Of a stretch of 64,000 nt of DNA, positions 46,649 through 57,540 are shown piece by piece (position 1 is the stretch's first letter; each line of letters starts with the position of its first letter). The notes under the pieces were generated by a model. It did no database searches, had not been told where the DNA came from, and worked only from the letters and a program-made list of their open reading frames with translations. The stretch covers positions 3,913,001 through 3,977,000 of the forward strand of contig NZ_JAJOMY010000001.1 in NCBI RefSeq assembly GCF_024699945.1, written 5' to 3'. Both the position numbers and the translations under genes were made by a program. The DNA comes from Phenylobacterium sp. J426. Its GTDB lineage: Bacteria; Pseudomonadota; Alphaproteobacteria; Caulobacterales; Caulobacteraceae.

Positions 46649-47629
46649 ATGTCCGCGCTGGAAACCATGATGCCGGAGCCGAACCGCGTTCGGGTGAACG
46701 GGGTCGACATCGCCTACTACGAGGCCGGTCCCCGCGAAGGCATGCCCGTGGTGCTGTGCCACGGCTTTCCGGAGCTGGCGTTCTCCTGGCGCCACCAGAT
46801 CAAGGCCCTCGCCGACGCCGGCCGCTGGGTGATCGCACCCGACCAGCGGGGGTATGGCCTTTCCGAGAAGCCGGGCGAGGTGGAAGCCTACGATATGGCC
46901 AACCTGACCGCAGACCTCGTGGGCCTCCTCGACCATCTGGGCGTCGAGAAGGCCATCTTCTGCGGCCACGACTGGGGCGGCATCGTCGTGTGGCAGATGC
47001 CGCTGATGCACCCGGAGCGCGTCGCCGGCGTCATCGGCCTGAACACGCCCTTCCTGCCCCGTGCGCCGGTGGATCCGATCACCATCTTCCGCCACCGCTT
47101 TGGGCCCGACATGTACATCGTCTGGTTCCAGACCCGCGACGAGCCGGAGGCGGTGCTCGGCGAAGATCCTGAGAAGACCATGCGCTTCTTCATGCGAAAG
47201 CCCGCCGCCATGCGCGCCGCGACCCAGCCGACCGAGGGAGGTTCGACCTTCGCCTTCCGCGACCTGCTACGCGCCTGGGACGGCGAGACGGGAGGCGACC
47301 CGTTGCTGACGCCCGACGAGCTGAAGGTTTTCGCAGACGCGTTCCGGGAGGGCGGCTTCTTTGGGCCGGTCAGCTGGTATCGGAACTTCACGCGGAACTG
47401 GGAGCGGCAGGCGAACCTGCCCAACCGGCTGGACGGCCTGCCCTGCCTGATGATCACCGCCGAACTCGACGCCGTCCTGACGCCCGAGATGGCCGAGCCG
47501 ATGAAGGCCTTGGTCGGCGACCTTGAAATGGCGATGGTCGAGGGCTCAGGCCACTGGACACAGCAGGAGAAGCCGGGCGAGGTGAACCGTCTGATCCTCG
47601 ACTGGTTGGACAGACGCTTCCCGAAGTAG
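46649..47629 (+). CDS. alpha/beta hydrolase, epoxide-hydrolase-like
   Basis: 326 residues. The oxyanion-hole HGFPELAFSWRHQIKAL, the nucleophile Asp in FCGHDWGGIVVW and the catalytic His in EGSGHWTQQEKP are present, with the cap tyrosine region (PVSWYRNFTRNW) typical of soluble epoxide hydrolases. SD GGGAGGGG before ATG 46649. The prolyl aminopeptidase gene follows 10 bp after its stop. Confidence 0.88.
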   Translation: MSALETMMPEPNRVRVNGVDIAYYEAGPREGMPVVLCHGFPELAFSWRHQIKALADAGRWVIAPDQRGYGLSEKPGEVEAYDMANLTADLVGLLDHLGVEKAIFCGHDWGGIVVWQMPLMHPERVAGVIGLNTPFLPRAPVDPITIFRHRFGPDMYIVWFQTRDEPEAVLGEDPEKTMRFFMRKPAAMRAATQPTEGGSTFAFRDLLRAWDGETGGDPLLTPDELKVFADAFREGGFFGPVSWYRNFTRNWERQANLPNRLDGLPCLMITAELDAVLTPEMAEPMKALVGDLEMAMVEGSGHWTQQEKPGEVNRLILDWLDRRFPK

Positions 47630-47639
47630 ATTGGTCCGC

Positions 47640-48632
47640 ATGGAACGCAGCACGCCGGCCCCCGCCGTCTCCTCTCCCCAGCATCGCCGCGGCCTGTTCC
47701 CCGACAACGAGCCGTTCGCCCAGGGCTGGCTTTCGACGGGCGGCCCGCACGAAATCTTCTATGAGGAGTGCGGCAACCCGCAAGGCAAGCCGTGCGTGAT
47801 CCTGCACGGCGGCCCGGGTGGGGCGATCAACCCGACCATGCGGCGGTTCTTCGACCCGGCGAAGTGGCGCATGGCGCTGTTCGACCAGCGGGGTTGCGGC
47901 AAGAGCCGCCCGAACGCCAGCCTCGACGACAATACGACCTGGGCCCTGATCGAGGACATCGAGCGGCTGCGCGAGCATCTCGGCGTCGAGAAGTGGTGCG
48001 TGTTCGGCGGCTCGTGGGGCTCCACGCTGGCGCTGGCCTACGCGATCACCCATCCGGAGCGGGTCGAGAGCCTGGTGCTGCGGGGCATCTTCTTGCTGAC
48101 CGAGCGCGAGCTGCGCTGGTTCTACCAGGACGGCGCATCGACGCTGTTCCCGGACGCCTGGCAGCGGTTCTGCGCCCCGATCCCCGAAGCCGAGCGCGGC
48201 GACATGATGGCCGCCTACCACAAGCGCCTGACCAGCCCCGACCGCCGGGTCCAGGCCGAGGCCGCGGCCGCCTGGAGCCAGTGGGAAGGCGACACCATCT
48301 CGATCCGCGGCCCCGAGGCTCGACCCTCCAAGTTCAACGAGATCGACTTCGCCATCGCCTTCGCCCGCATCGAGTGCCACTTCTTCGTCAACGGCGGCTT
48401 CTTCCCGTCGAAGAACTGGATCCTCGAGAACCTCGACAAAATCAGGGACATTCCCGGCTGGATCGTTCAGGGCCGCTTCGACGTGGTCACGCCGATGGAG
48501 AGCGCCTGGCGGCTGAAATCCGGCTGGCCCGCCGCGCGCTTCGAGGTGGTGTGGGACGCAGGCCACGCGTCCACCGAGCCGGGGATCGTCGACGGCCTGG
48601 TGCGGGCCACGGACCAGGCGCTGAGGCTGTAG
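47640..48632 (+). CDS. pip: proline iminopeptidase
   Basis: Removes N-terminal proline from peptides; cytoplasmic S33 serine peptidase of 330 residues. Motifs: VILHGGPGGAINPTMRRFF, LFDQRGCGKSRP, nucleophile Ser in VFGGSWGSTLALAYA, the cap glutamates and the catalytic His in WDAGHASTEPG. ATG 47640 is preferred to a TTG at 47631. A small SnoaL-like gene follows after 7 bp. Confidence 0.94.
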   Translation: MERSTPAPAVSSPQHRRGLFPDNEPFAQGWLSTGGPHEIFYEECGNPQGKPCVILHGGPGGAINPTMRRFFDPAKWRMALFDQRGCGKSRPNASLDDNTTWALIEDIERLREHLGVEKWCVFGGSWGSTLALAYAITHPERVESLVLRGIFLLTERELRWFYQDGASTLFPDAWQRFCAPIPEAERGDMMAAYHKRLTSPDRRVQAEAAAAWSQWEGDTISIRGPEARPSKFNEIDFAIAFARIECHFFVNGGFFPSKNWILENLDKIRDIPGWIVQGRFDVVTPMESAWRLKSGWPAARFEVVWDAGHASTEPGIVDGLVRATDQALRL

Positions 48633-48639
48633 CCGTCGC

Positions 48640-49023
48640 ATGAGCCGGGCCGAGATCGTCCGCGCCTATCTCAGGGCCATCGAGAGCCGCGGCGATTCGC
48701 TGGCGTTCTTCACCGAGGATGCGGTGCAGGAGGAGTTCCCCAACGCCCTGGCGCCCGCCGGAGCGCGACGCACCTTGGAGGATCTGAAATCGGCCGCCGC
48801 CCGGGGCCAGGACGTGCTGACCTCCGAAACCTACGAGATCGTCAATCTTCTGGAGGCCGGCGACATCGTGGCCGCCGAGGTGCTGTGGCGCGGCGTGCTC
48901 GCCGTGCCGCTCCGCTCGCTGAAGCCCGGTGACGCGATGAAGGCGCGGTTCGCCGTCTTCTTCGAGTTCCAGGGCGACCGCATCCGGCGGCAACGCAACT
49001 ACGATTGCTTCGAGCCCTTCTGA
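48640..49023 (+). CDS. SnoaL-like/NTF2-fold protein
   Basis: 127 residues with the cone-shaped NTF2 pattern: IVRAYLRAIESRGDSLAFF, TEDAVQEEFPN and the C-terminal FAVFFEFQGDRIRRQRNYDCF. Such proteins are ketosteroid-isomerase-like enzymes or ligand-binding subunits; no role can be assigned. It follows the pip gene after 7 bp, so it is probably co-transcribed. Confidence 0.78.
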   Translation: MSRAEIVRAYLRAIESRGDSLAFFTEDAVQEEFPNALAPAGARRTLEDLKSAAARGQDVLTSETYEIVNLLEAGDIVAAEVLWRGVLAVPLRSLKPGDAMKARFAVFFEFQGDRIRRQRNYDCFEPF

Positions 49024-49129
49024 CGCTCGCGTCAGCGAACAGCCATACCGGAATTTCGGCTCTTTCCCGCTTACCGAACGCTCGTTAGGGTCGCGCCCAA
49101 CGAAGGGTAACAAGGGGAAACGACAGAGC

Positions 49130-50563
49130 ATGAGCGCGACCAGCACCGTCGCCGGCGGCGACGGCCACATCCACGGCTTCGGCTCCAAGCCGTACCGCAG
49201 CTACGTGCTGAACGCGCTGCTCCTGATCTACATCCTCAACTTCGTCGATCGAGGGCTGCTGTCGGTCGTGGCGCCTCAGATGAAGCCCGAGTTGGGGATC
49301 TCGGACACGGCGTTCGGCCTGCTGACCGGCTTCGGCTTCGCCCTCCTCTACACCGTCGTCGGCATTCCGTTGGCGCAGTACGCCGAGACCCGGCACCGGG
49401 TCTGGATCATGACGGTCTGCGTGGCCCTATGGTCGCTGATGACCGCGCTCTGCGGCCTGGCCGCGCCGGTGACCATCGGCTCGCTCACGATCGGGGCGTT
49501 CTGGATTCTCCTGGCCTGCCGCGTCGGGGTCGGCATCGGTGAAGCGGGCTGCACCCCGCCCGCGAACTCGCTGATCGCCGACTACTATCCGCCCAGCCGC
49601 CGCTCGACGGCCCTTGGCTACTACGCCATGGGCGTGACGCTTGGCGGCCTGCTGGCGAACCTGATCGGCGGCCCGGTCACGGACGCCTACGGCTGGCGGA
49701 TCGCCTTCTTCGTGGTCGGTCTCCCCGGCATCCTCGTCGCCGCGATCTTCAAACTGACCGTCAAGGAGCCGCCGCGGGGCTACACCGACCCGCCCGGCGC
49801 GGTGCGGCGGGAGAAGCCCAAGTTCTCGGACGGTCTCAAGGAGCTGGCCTCCAAGCCTTCGTTCTGGACGATGACGGTGGCGGCGACCATCGCGGCCTTC
49901 TGCGGCTACGGCATCGCCTCGTTCCAGTCGCTGTTCATGAACCGCAGCTTCGGCCTCACCGCGGGCGAGGCCGCGCTGATGATCAACGCCCCCGTCGCCG
50001 CAGCCTCGGCGGTCGGGACGTTCGCCACCGGCTGGCTGGCGGAGAAGATCTCCAAGCGGCATCCCACCGCCATCGCCTGGCTGGCCGGCATCGGCCTGAC
50101 GGCCAGCGTCCCGTTCTACTTCCTGGCGTTCACGACGCAGAACCTGTCGCTGGCGCTGGTCGGCCTCGTCATCGGCGGCGCCATCAAGTACGGCTACCTC
50201 GCCGCGCAGTACACGATCGGTCAGGGCGTGGTCTCCGCCCAGGTCCGGGCGGTGGCGACGGCCATCCTGCTCTTCGTGGTGAACCTGCTGGGCTACGGCC
50301 TGGGCCCCCTGTTCATCGGCGCCCTCAGCGACCTCATCTTCAACATGCAGGTGGCCAGCCTCGGCGCGCCCGACCTGACCCGGAAGGCCTGCGAAGGCGC
50401 GGCGCGGGCCGCCCTCGCGGTCGCCCAGCAGGAGGTCTGCGCCATCGCCCATCCGCAGAGCCTGCAACGCTCGATGCTGATCACCTCGGCGCTCTATGCC
50501 GTCGGCGGTCTGTTCTTCTTCATCACCTGCCGCTGGCTGAAGCGGGACATGGTGGCCAAGTAG
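49130..50563 (+). CDS. MFS transporter, spinster-like family
   Basis: 477 residues, about 12 helices. Family hallmarks: ILNFVDRGLLSVVAPQMKPEL, GVGIGEAGCTPPANSLIADY, and FGFALLYTVVGIPLAQYAETR in the second loop. It parallels the carrier at 28937 (same DRQ/DRG and GIGEAG segments). A long periplasmic or cytoplasmic insert with two cysteines lies before the last helix (LTRKACEGAARAALAVAQQE). Substrate unknown. It ends at a strong shared hairpin with rodA. Confidence 0.85.
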   Translation: MSATSTVAGGDGHIHGFGSKPYRSYVLNALLLIYILNFVDRGLLSVVAPQMKPELGISDTAFGLLTGFGFALLYTVVGIPLAQYAETRHRVWIMTVCVALWSLMTALCGLAAPVTIGSLTIGAFWILLACRVGVGIGEAGCTPPANSLIADYYPPSRRSTALGYYAMGVTLGGLLANLIGGPVTDAYGWRIAFFVVGLPGILVAAIFKLTVKEPPRGYTDPPGAVRREKPKFSDGLKELASKPSFWTMTVAATIAAFCGYGIASFQSLFMNRSFGLTAGEAALMINAPVAAASAVGTFATGWLAEKISKRHPTAIAWLAGIGLTASVPFYFLAFTTQNLSLALVGLVIGGAIKYGYLAAQYTIGQGVVSAQVRAVATAILLFVVNLLGYGLGPLFIGALSDLIFNMQVASLGAPDLTRKACEGAARAALAVAQQEVCAIAHPQSLQRSMLITSALYAVGGLFFFITCRWLKRDMVAK

Positions 50564-50572
50564 CGGCGACGG

Positions 50573-50604
50573 AGGGCTCGGGCCTCAGAGCAGGCCCGAG
50601 CCCT
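50573..50604. terminator. strong bidirectional terminator between converging genes
   Basis: Perfect 13-bp inverted repeat AGGGCTCGGGCCT / AGGCCCGAGCCCT with a 6-nt loop (CAGAGC). It starts 10 bp after the MFS stop and its right arm covers the last codons of rodA, so it can end both transcripts. Confidence 0.75.
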
Positions 50605-51737
50605 TCGTCACTTCGGCGTAGCGATGCACGCGCGCCGACTGCACCAGGCCGAAGCCGATCATCACCGTCAGCATGACGGTGCCGCCGTACGACAGCAACG
50701 GCATCGGCACGCCCACCACCGGCGCCAGACCCATGACCATGGCGCCGTTGATGAGCAGATAGAGCGTGAAGGTGGCCGTGACGCCGGCCGTCGCCAGACG
50801 CCCGAAGTGGGAATGGCTGAGGTAGGCGGTCCGCAGGGCCATGAAGATCGCGGCCGCGTACAGGACGAGAAGCGACACGCAGCCGACGAAGCCGAACTCC
50901 TCCGCCAGGGTGGCGAAGATGAAGTCCGTCTGCTTCTCCGGCAGGAAGTTCAGCTGGCTCTGCGAGCCCAGGCCATAGCCCTTGCCCAGCAGGCCGCCCG
51001 AGCCCAGGGCGATCATCGACTGGAGAATGTGATAGCCCGAGCCCGAGGGATCGCTCTCGGGATCGAGGAACGTGAGCACGCGCTGGCGCTGGTAGTCGTG
51101 CATCACGAACATCACGAAGGGCGGCACGATCGCGACGAAGGCTGCGATCCCCGCCGCGATGATCTTCCAGGACAGGCCGGCCAGAACGACGATCGCCGCC
51201 CCCGTCATCAGGATCAGCATCGCGGTGCCAAGGTCCGGCTGGTGGGCCACGAGCAGGACCGGCAGGGCGATCATGCCGGCCGGGACGAGCAGCCACCAAG
51301 ACAGCCGCGCCCGCTTTGCAGACGCGCCGTGGTAGTAGCGGGCGAGCGCGAGCACGATGCCCAGCTTCATCACCTCGGACGGCTGGAAGCTGAAGCTGCC
51401 GATCGACAGCCAGCGCTGGGCCCCCAGGCGGGTGTCGCCGACGAGTTCGACGGCGACGAGCAGCAGCAGGCCGATCACATAGACGGGGTAGGCGACCGCG
51501 AACCAGACGCGGATGTCGATCAGCGCCAGGCCGATCATCAAGGCCACGCACAGGGTGAAGCGGATCACATGCTTGGCGGCCCAGGGGGTCCCAGGACGAC
51601 CCCGCGATCGAGAACAGCATCAGGGCCCCGGCCCCGGCGATCAGGCTCAGCACGAGCACGAACAGCCAGTCGATCTCGGCCAGCTTGACGATCAGCCGGT
51701 CGCGTTCGCCGGGCCGGGTGAGCGCCGAGACAGTCAT
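50585..51737 (-). CDS. rodA: rod-shape peptidoglycan glycosyltransferase RodA, frameshifted
   Basis: SEDS-family lipid II polymerase of the elongasome, about 383 residues and 10 helices. The N-terminal part (RPGERDRLIVKLAEIDWLFV) and the rest (VIRFTLCVALMIGLALID, PDLGTAMLILMTGAAIVVLA, FLPEKQTDFIFATLAEEFGF) are in two frames. Removing one base from the G5 run 51585-51589 joins SIAGSSWDP to WAAKHVIRF. As sequenced, the first frame runs out to 50523 without RodA residues. The catalytic Asp region in FIFATLAEEFG and the PDLGT motif are intact. Start ATG 51737 overlaps the mrdA stop by 4 bp. Confidence 0.9.
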
Positions 51738-53740
51738 GCGGGGCCTCGTCCGGGCGGGGTGAGCGGGGCGCCTGAGGCCGGCGTCGGCAGGTTGTCGGGC
51801 TCGGCGAAGAGAGGCTCGTCCGGCACGGAGTCGAGTTCAGGGTCGGGCTGGAACTCAGGCATCGGCATCGGCTTCTCGATGCGGGCCCGGAGCTCAGGAT
51901 CCTTCAGCAGCGCCACGCGCATGATCTCCCGCGCGCGCGGCGCGGCGGCGGTCGAACCGCCCATGCCGTGCTGGACGATCACCGCCAGCGCATAGCGCGG
52001 CGCGTCCAGCGGGGCGAACGCCACGAACAGCCCGTGGTCGCGCAACCGCCAGGGGCCGCCTTTGCCCCGGTGGCCGCCGGCCTTGTAGGTGTAGACCTGC
52101 GCCGTACCGGTCTTGCCGGCCATCAGGATGTCGCCAAGGCCGAGCTGACTGGCCCGGAACGCCGTACCGCCGGCCTCGGTCACCGCCGCCATGCCGGCGC
52201 GGACATAGTTCAGGTGCTCCTGGCTGAACGGCAGGTCGGGGACGGCCGCGCCGCTGGGCAGCTCCTTGCCGCCGATCGACTTGATCAGCCGCGGGTTCAG
52301 CGCCTTCTTTCCGTTGGCCAGGCGGGCGGTCATCACCGCCAGCTGCAGGCAATTGGCCGTCAGCATGCCCTGGCCGATGCCGTAGCTGAGCGACTCGCCG
52401 GCGTGCCACTTGGGATCCTTGGGCCGGTTCTTCCTGACCCACTCCGTGGAGGGCACGATGCCCTTCTTCTGGCCCGGAATGCCGATGTCGAAGGTCTGGC
52501 CGAAGCCGAACTCGCGGGCCACCTTGGCGATCCGGTCGGGCCCGATCCGAACCGCCACCGAATAGAAGTAGACGTCGCAGGAGTTCTTGATCGCGTCCTG
52601 CATGTTCTGTGGGCCGTGACCGCCCTTCTTGTGGCAGCGGAAGTAGCGCCCGCCGAAGTTCATGCCGCCGCCGCAGTTCACCGTCAGCGCCGGGTTGATC
52701 CCCGCTTCCAGCGCCGCCAGCGCCGTCATGGTCTTGAAGGTGGAGCCCGGCGGATAGGTGCCGGACAGGCACTTGTCGAGCAGCGGCTTGCGCTCGTAGT
52801 TCGCCAGGGCGCGGTACTCGGCCCCGGTCAGGCCCCGCACGAAGCGGTTCGCGTCGAAGCTGGGCGCGGACATCATGCAGAGGATGTCGCCGGTTCGACA
52901 GTCCATGAGGACCGCCCCGCCGCTCTCGCCGCCGAACACCTCCAGCGCCCGGTTCTGGATGTCCACGTCGAGCGTGAGCTGGACCTCCTTGCCCGGCACG
53001 GCGGCGATGTCGCCGGCCTCGTCGTGGCGCACCTCGCGCCCCCGGGCGTCGACCTCGACCTTCTTCGCCCCGGGCCGACCGCGCAGCTGGAGGTCCAGCG
53101 CCTTCTCGATGCCCTGCTTGCCGATCCGGAAACCGGGGTGGAACATGATCGGGTCGGCGTTCGGGCCGGTGGGCTCGATGTCCTCCTGGTTGACCTTGGC
53201 CACATAGCCGATCACGTGCGCGAAGGCCCCGCCGTGCGGATAGACGCGCACCTCGCCCATGTCGGCCGTGACGTTCGGCATCTCGGCGGACCTGACGTTG
53301 ATGGCGGAGAACTGCTCCCAGCTCATGTCCTCCATCACCGACACCGGCGCCCGCCGCGGCGCGCTGTTGATCTCGCGCAGCAGCCGCTGCTGGCGCCGAT
53401 CGTCCAGCGGCACGAAGTTCGCGAGCGTCTGCAGCGTCGCCTCGGTGTCGAATTCCTTGTCCTTGACCACCAGCAGCCGGAAGTTCGGGCGATTGGCGGC
53501 CAGGATCGCGCCGTTGCGGTCGACGATCACGCCTCGGGGCGCCGGCACCAGCTTGAAGTTGAACTGGTTCGACGTCGCGAGCTTCTCGTAGCGCTGGGTC
53601 TCGAGCAGCTGGAGATAGGCCAGCCGGCTGCCCAGCGCGGCGATCCCCAGGCCGGCGAAACCGCCCATGAGGATGGCGCGGCGGTGGAACACGCCCTGCC
53701 GCTCGTTGACCTCCTCGAAGAAGATTGCGGGTTCGGCCAT
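51734..53740 (-). CDS. mrdA: penicillin-binding protein 2 (elongasome transpeptidase)
   Basis: Cross-links new wall along the cell side together with RodA. 668 residues: short cytoplasmic tail, membrane helix near 25-45 (AILMGGFAGLGIAALGSRLA), dimerisation domain (PAPRGVIVDRNGAILAANRP), then the transpeptidase with the active Ser in GTYPPGSTFKTMTALAAL (about residue 330), the SCD motif (IKNSCDVYFYSVA) and KTG in ILMAGKTGTAQVYTY (about 539). A Pro-rich acidic tail ends the protein. It sits 4 bp after mreD and overlaps rodA. Confidence 0.95.
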   Translation of the reverse strand: MAEPAIFFEEVNERQGVFHRRAILMGGFAGLGIAALGSRLAYLQLLETQRYEKLATSNQFNFKLVPAPRGVIVDRNGAILAANRPNFRLLVVKDKEFDTEATLQTLANFVPLDDRRQQRLLREINSAPRRAPVSVMEDMSWEQFSAINVRSAEMPNVTADMGEVRVYPHGGAFAHVIGYVAKVNQEDIEPTGPNADPIMFHPGFRIGKQGIEKALDLQLRGRPGAKKVEVDARGREVRHDEAGDIAAVPGKEVQLTLDVDIQNRALEVFGGESGGAVLMDCRTGDILCMMSAPSFDANRFVRGLTGAEYRALANYERKPLLDKCLSGTYPPGSTFKTMTALAALEAGINPALTVNCGGGMNFGGRYFRCHKKGGHGPQNMQDAIKNSCDVYFYSVAVRIGPDRIAKVAREFGFGQTFDIGIPGQKKGIVPSTEWVRKNRPKDPKWHAGESLSYGIGQGMLTANCLQLAVMTARLANGKKALNPRLIKSIGGKELPSGAAVPDLPFSQEHLNYVRAGMAAVTEAGGTAFRASQLGLGDILMAGKTGTAQVYTYKAGGHRGKGGPWRLRDHGLFVAFAPLDAPRYALAVIVQHGMGGSTAAAPRAREIMRVALLKDPELRARIEKPMPMPEFQPDPELDSVPDEPLFAEPDNLPTPASGAPLTPPGRGPA

Positions 53741-53744
53741 GCGA

Positions 53745-54257
53745 CTATCGGAACCTGACGTCGGCGTCCTCGAACCGCTCGATCAGGCGGTCGGCGAACG
53801 GATAGAGGATGACTGTGGCGAGGAATTGCCAGAACACCGAGAGCGGGCTGGGCATGCCGTGGACGTCCAGCATGACGAAGAGATAGCCGGCGCCGAAGGC
53901 GAGCGTCGCCAGCACGCCGTACCAGCCCCACATCGCAGCACGCCCCTGCCCCGCCATGAAGGCGCGCCCGCCGAGGGCGCCGCCGTAGGCGATCAGCAGG
54001 CAGACCGCCCAGAGGCCGAGGGGGCCGCCCCAGACGAGGTCGAGGAAGAAGCCGAGGATCGCCACGCAGAACGGGGCCAGCATCGAGGGCCGAATGACCG
54101 CCCAGGCGAAGGCCACCGGCAGCGCGAATACGGGCTCGGGCAGTCCGTGGCCCCAGAGGCGGATCGGCAGGGCGAACAGCAGGGTGGCGGCCATCACCTG
54201 CAGCATCGGCACGCCCAGCCAGCGCCACGGCTCGAGGGACCGGGCGCCGCCGCTCAT
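53745..54257 (-). CDS. mreD: rod-shape-determining protein MreD
   Basis: 170-residue inner-membrane protein with five to six helices (FALPVAFAWAVIRPSMLAPF, CVAILGFFLDLVWGGPLGLW, LAYGG-like stretches). The DLVWGGPLG segment is typical of MreD. It links MreC to the wall synthases. ATG 54257 overlaps the mreC stop (ATGA). Position between mreC and mrdA leaves little doubt. Confidence 0.9.
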   Translation of the reverse strand: MSGGARSLEPWRWLGVPMLQVMAATLLFALPIRLWGHGLPEPVFALPVAFAWAVIRPSMLAPFCVAILGFFLDLVWGGPLGLWAVCLLIAYGGALGGRAFMAGQGRAAMWGWYGVLATLAFGAGYLFVMLDVHGMPSPLSVFWQFLATVILYPFADRLIERFEDADVRFR

Positions 54258-55393
54258 CGTCCGGCTCCAGCGGGCGGCGTCGCGGACGTCTTCGGCGCCG
54301 GGGCGGCGGGACTGGGCGCTGGCGCGGCGGCCTTGGGCGTGGGCGTGGGCGCCGCCGTCTTCGGCGCGGGCGCCGTCGTCTTCGGCGCGGGCGTCGTCGT
54401 CGCCGGCGCGGCCGTGGTCGTCGCCGGCGGGGCGGCCGCCGCCGGCGGCGCGCCGGTCGTGGCCGGGGCGGCCTCGGGCGGCGGCAAGGTCGGCGCGCCA
54501 GGGGTCGGCGGCGGCGCCGCCGTGCGGTCGAGGGCCGACCGATTGGCGAGCTGGGTGAAGTCCTCGAACAGCAGGATGCGGACGTAGTCGATCGGGGCGC
54601 GGTCCGAGGCCAGCACCACCCGCCAGCGACCGTCCAAGCCCTTCACGGCGCGACCGACCGGCAGGCCGCGCGGGAACACGCCGCCGTCGCCGGACGTCAG
54701 AACACGGTCGCCGTCGCGCACCGGCTCCTGCCCCCGCAGATACTCCAGCCGCGGGTTGGGACCGCCGTCGCCCGCCAGGATGGCCCGCGCATTGGTCCGA
54801 TCGATCATCACCGGCGTGCGCGAGGCCACGTCGGTCAGCATCAAGACGCGGCTGACACCATCGGTGACGCCGACCACCCGGCCGACGAGACCGTTCTCGC
54901 TCATCACCGGATGGCCGATCTTGACGCCGGCCTCCGAGCCGATGTTGGCGAGCCGCGAATTGGCGAAGGGGCCGCGGCTGTCGGTGACGATCCGGGCGGC
55001 GACCATCGGGATCGGCGGATCGGTCTTCAGCCCCAGGAGAGCGCGATAGCGTTCGTTGTTGTCGCGCAGCGCGATGGCGACATCGCGCCACTGGCGCATC
55101 TCCTTCAGCTCGGCCTTGAGCCGGCGGTTCTCGGAGACAGCGAAGAAATAGCCGCGGACGGTCTCGAAGCCGGCGCCGGTCCAGCGACCGGGGGCCGACA
55201 GGACGTTGCCCACCGGCTCCAGGGCCTTGTCCGTCGCGGTGCGCGTGCGCCCGTAGGCGTCCGTCTCGAAGGCCTCGCGACGGTCGGAGAGGAGGATCGC
55301 CACCGTCGCGATGAGAACGACGATGAAGACGATCCCCGCCGTCCAGGTGAGCGGGACCTTCAGTTCACCGAGCGGATTGTCCCGCAAGGACAT
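54254..55393 (-). CDS. mreC: rod-shape-determining protein MreC with long Pro/Ala/Thr tail
   Basis: 379 residues: membrane helix near 15-36 (TWTAGIVFIVVLIATVAILL), coiled coil (SENRRLKAELKEMRQWRDVA), then the periplasmic beta domains (RIVTDSRGPFANSRLANIGS, VMSENGLVGRVVGV, VLTSGDGGVFPRGLPVG). Residues from about 295 on are a low-complexity Pro/Ala/Thr/Lys tail built from repeats like APAPKT. It organises the PBP2-RodA complex. It is 71 bp downstream of mreB. Confidence 0.93.
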   Translation of the reverse strand: MSLRDNPLGELKVPLTWTAGIVFIVVLIATVAILLSDRREAFETDAYGRTRTATDKALEPVGNVLSAPGRWTGAGFETVRGYFFAVSENRRLKAELKEMRQWRDVAIALRDNNERYRALLGLKTDPPIPMVAARIVTDSRGPFANSRLANIGSEAGVKIGHPVMSENGLVGRVVGVTDGVSRVLMLTDVASRTPVMIDRTNARAILAGDGGPNPRLEYLRGQEPVRDGDRVLTSGDGGVFPRGLPVGRAVKGLDGRWRVVLASDRAPIDYVRILLFEDFTQLANRSALDRTAAPPPTPGAPTLPPPEAAPATTGAPPAAAAPPATTTAAPATTTPAPKTTAPAPKTAAPTPTPKAAAPAPSPAAPAPKTSATPPAGAGR

Positions 55394-55464
55394 CGACGTT
55401 CACGCCCCCAACAGCCGCACCCGGGTCCCGATCCCCGAGCGCCCTACGACTCCAGGCGGCTATC

Positions 55465-56863
<1,399 letters not shown>

Positions 56864-57540
56864 TCACTCGTCGGCCGGCCGGGAAATCCGTCGGTCGAGC
56901 AGCAGCAACGACAGCACCACCAGGAAGCCGAACACCACCAGCAGGGCGCTGAGGGCGTGGGCCCGTTCCCACTCCAGCGCCTCGACCAGTCGCCAGATCT
57001 CGATCGAGACGACGTCGGTGCGGCCCGGGATGCCGCCGCCGATCATCAGCACCACGCCGAACTCGCCGACGGTGTGGGCGAAGGTCAGCACCGCGGCGAC
57101 GGCGTAGCCGGGCGCCGCCAGCGGCAGGGCGACCCTCGCGAACGTCTCCCACCCCGAGGCGCCCAGCGTGGCGGCGGCGTCCAGGTTCTCGCGGCCGATC
57201 GCCCGGAAGGCGTTGCGCAAGGGCTGCACCGCGAAGGGCAGCGAGTAGACCACCGAGCCGATCACCAGCCCCGTGAAGGTGAACGCCAGGGTGCGGACGC
57301 CCAGCGCCTGCAACGGCGCCATCAGCGGGCTGTCCGGACCGAGCGCGATCAGCAGGTAGAAGCCCAGCACCGTCGGCGGCAGCACCACGGGCAGCGCCAC
57401 TAGGGGCCCACCGCCTCGGTCCACCAGGCGCGGCTGCGCGCGAGCCACCAGGCCAGGGGCGTGCCGACGACGAGCAGGATCAGCGTCGTGACCGTCGCCA
57501 GCTTGACCGTGAGCCAGAGGATGGGCAGCAGGCTGCTCAC
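56864..57540 (-). CDS. modB: molybdate ABC transporter permease ModB, frameshifted
   Basis: Inner-membrane permease for molybdate, about 225 residues after correction. The N-terminal helix ([34 protein letters not shown]) is in one frame and the rest ([18 protein letters not shown], the EAA-loop [36 protein letters not shown]) in another. One base is missing in the G4 run 57403-57406, which creates a TAG right after the GP codons. GTG 57540 overlaps the modA stop by 4 bp. No modC ATPase gene is next to it. Confidence 0.88.
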
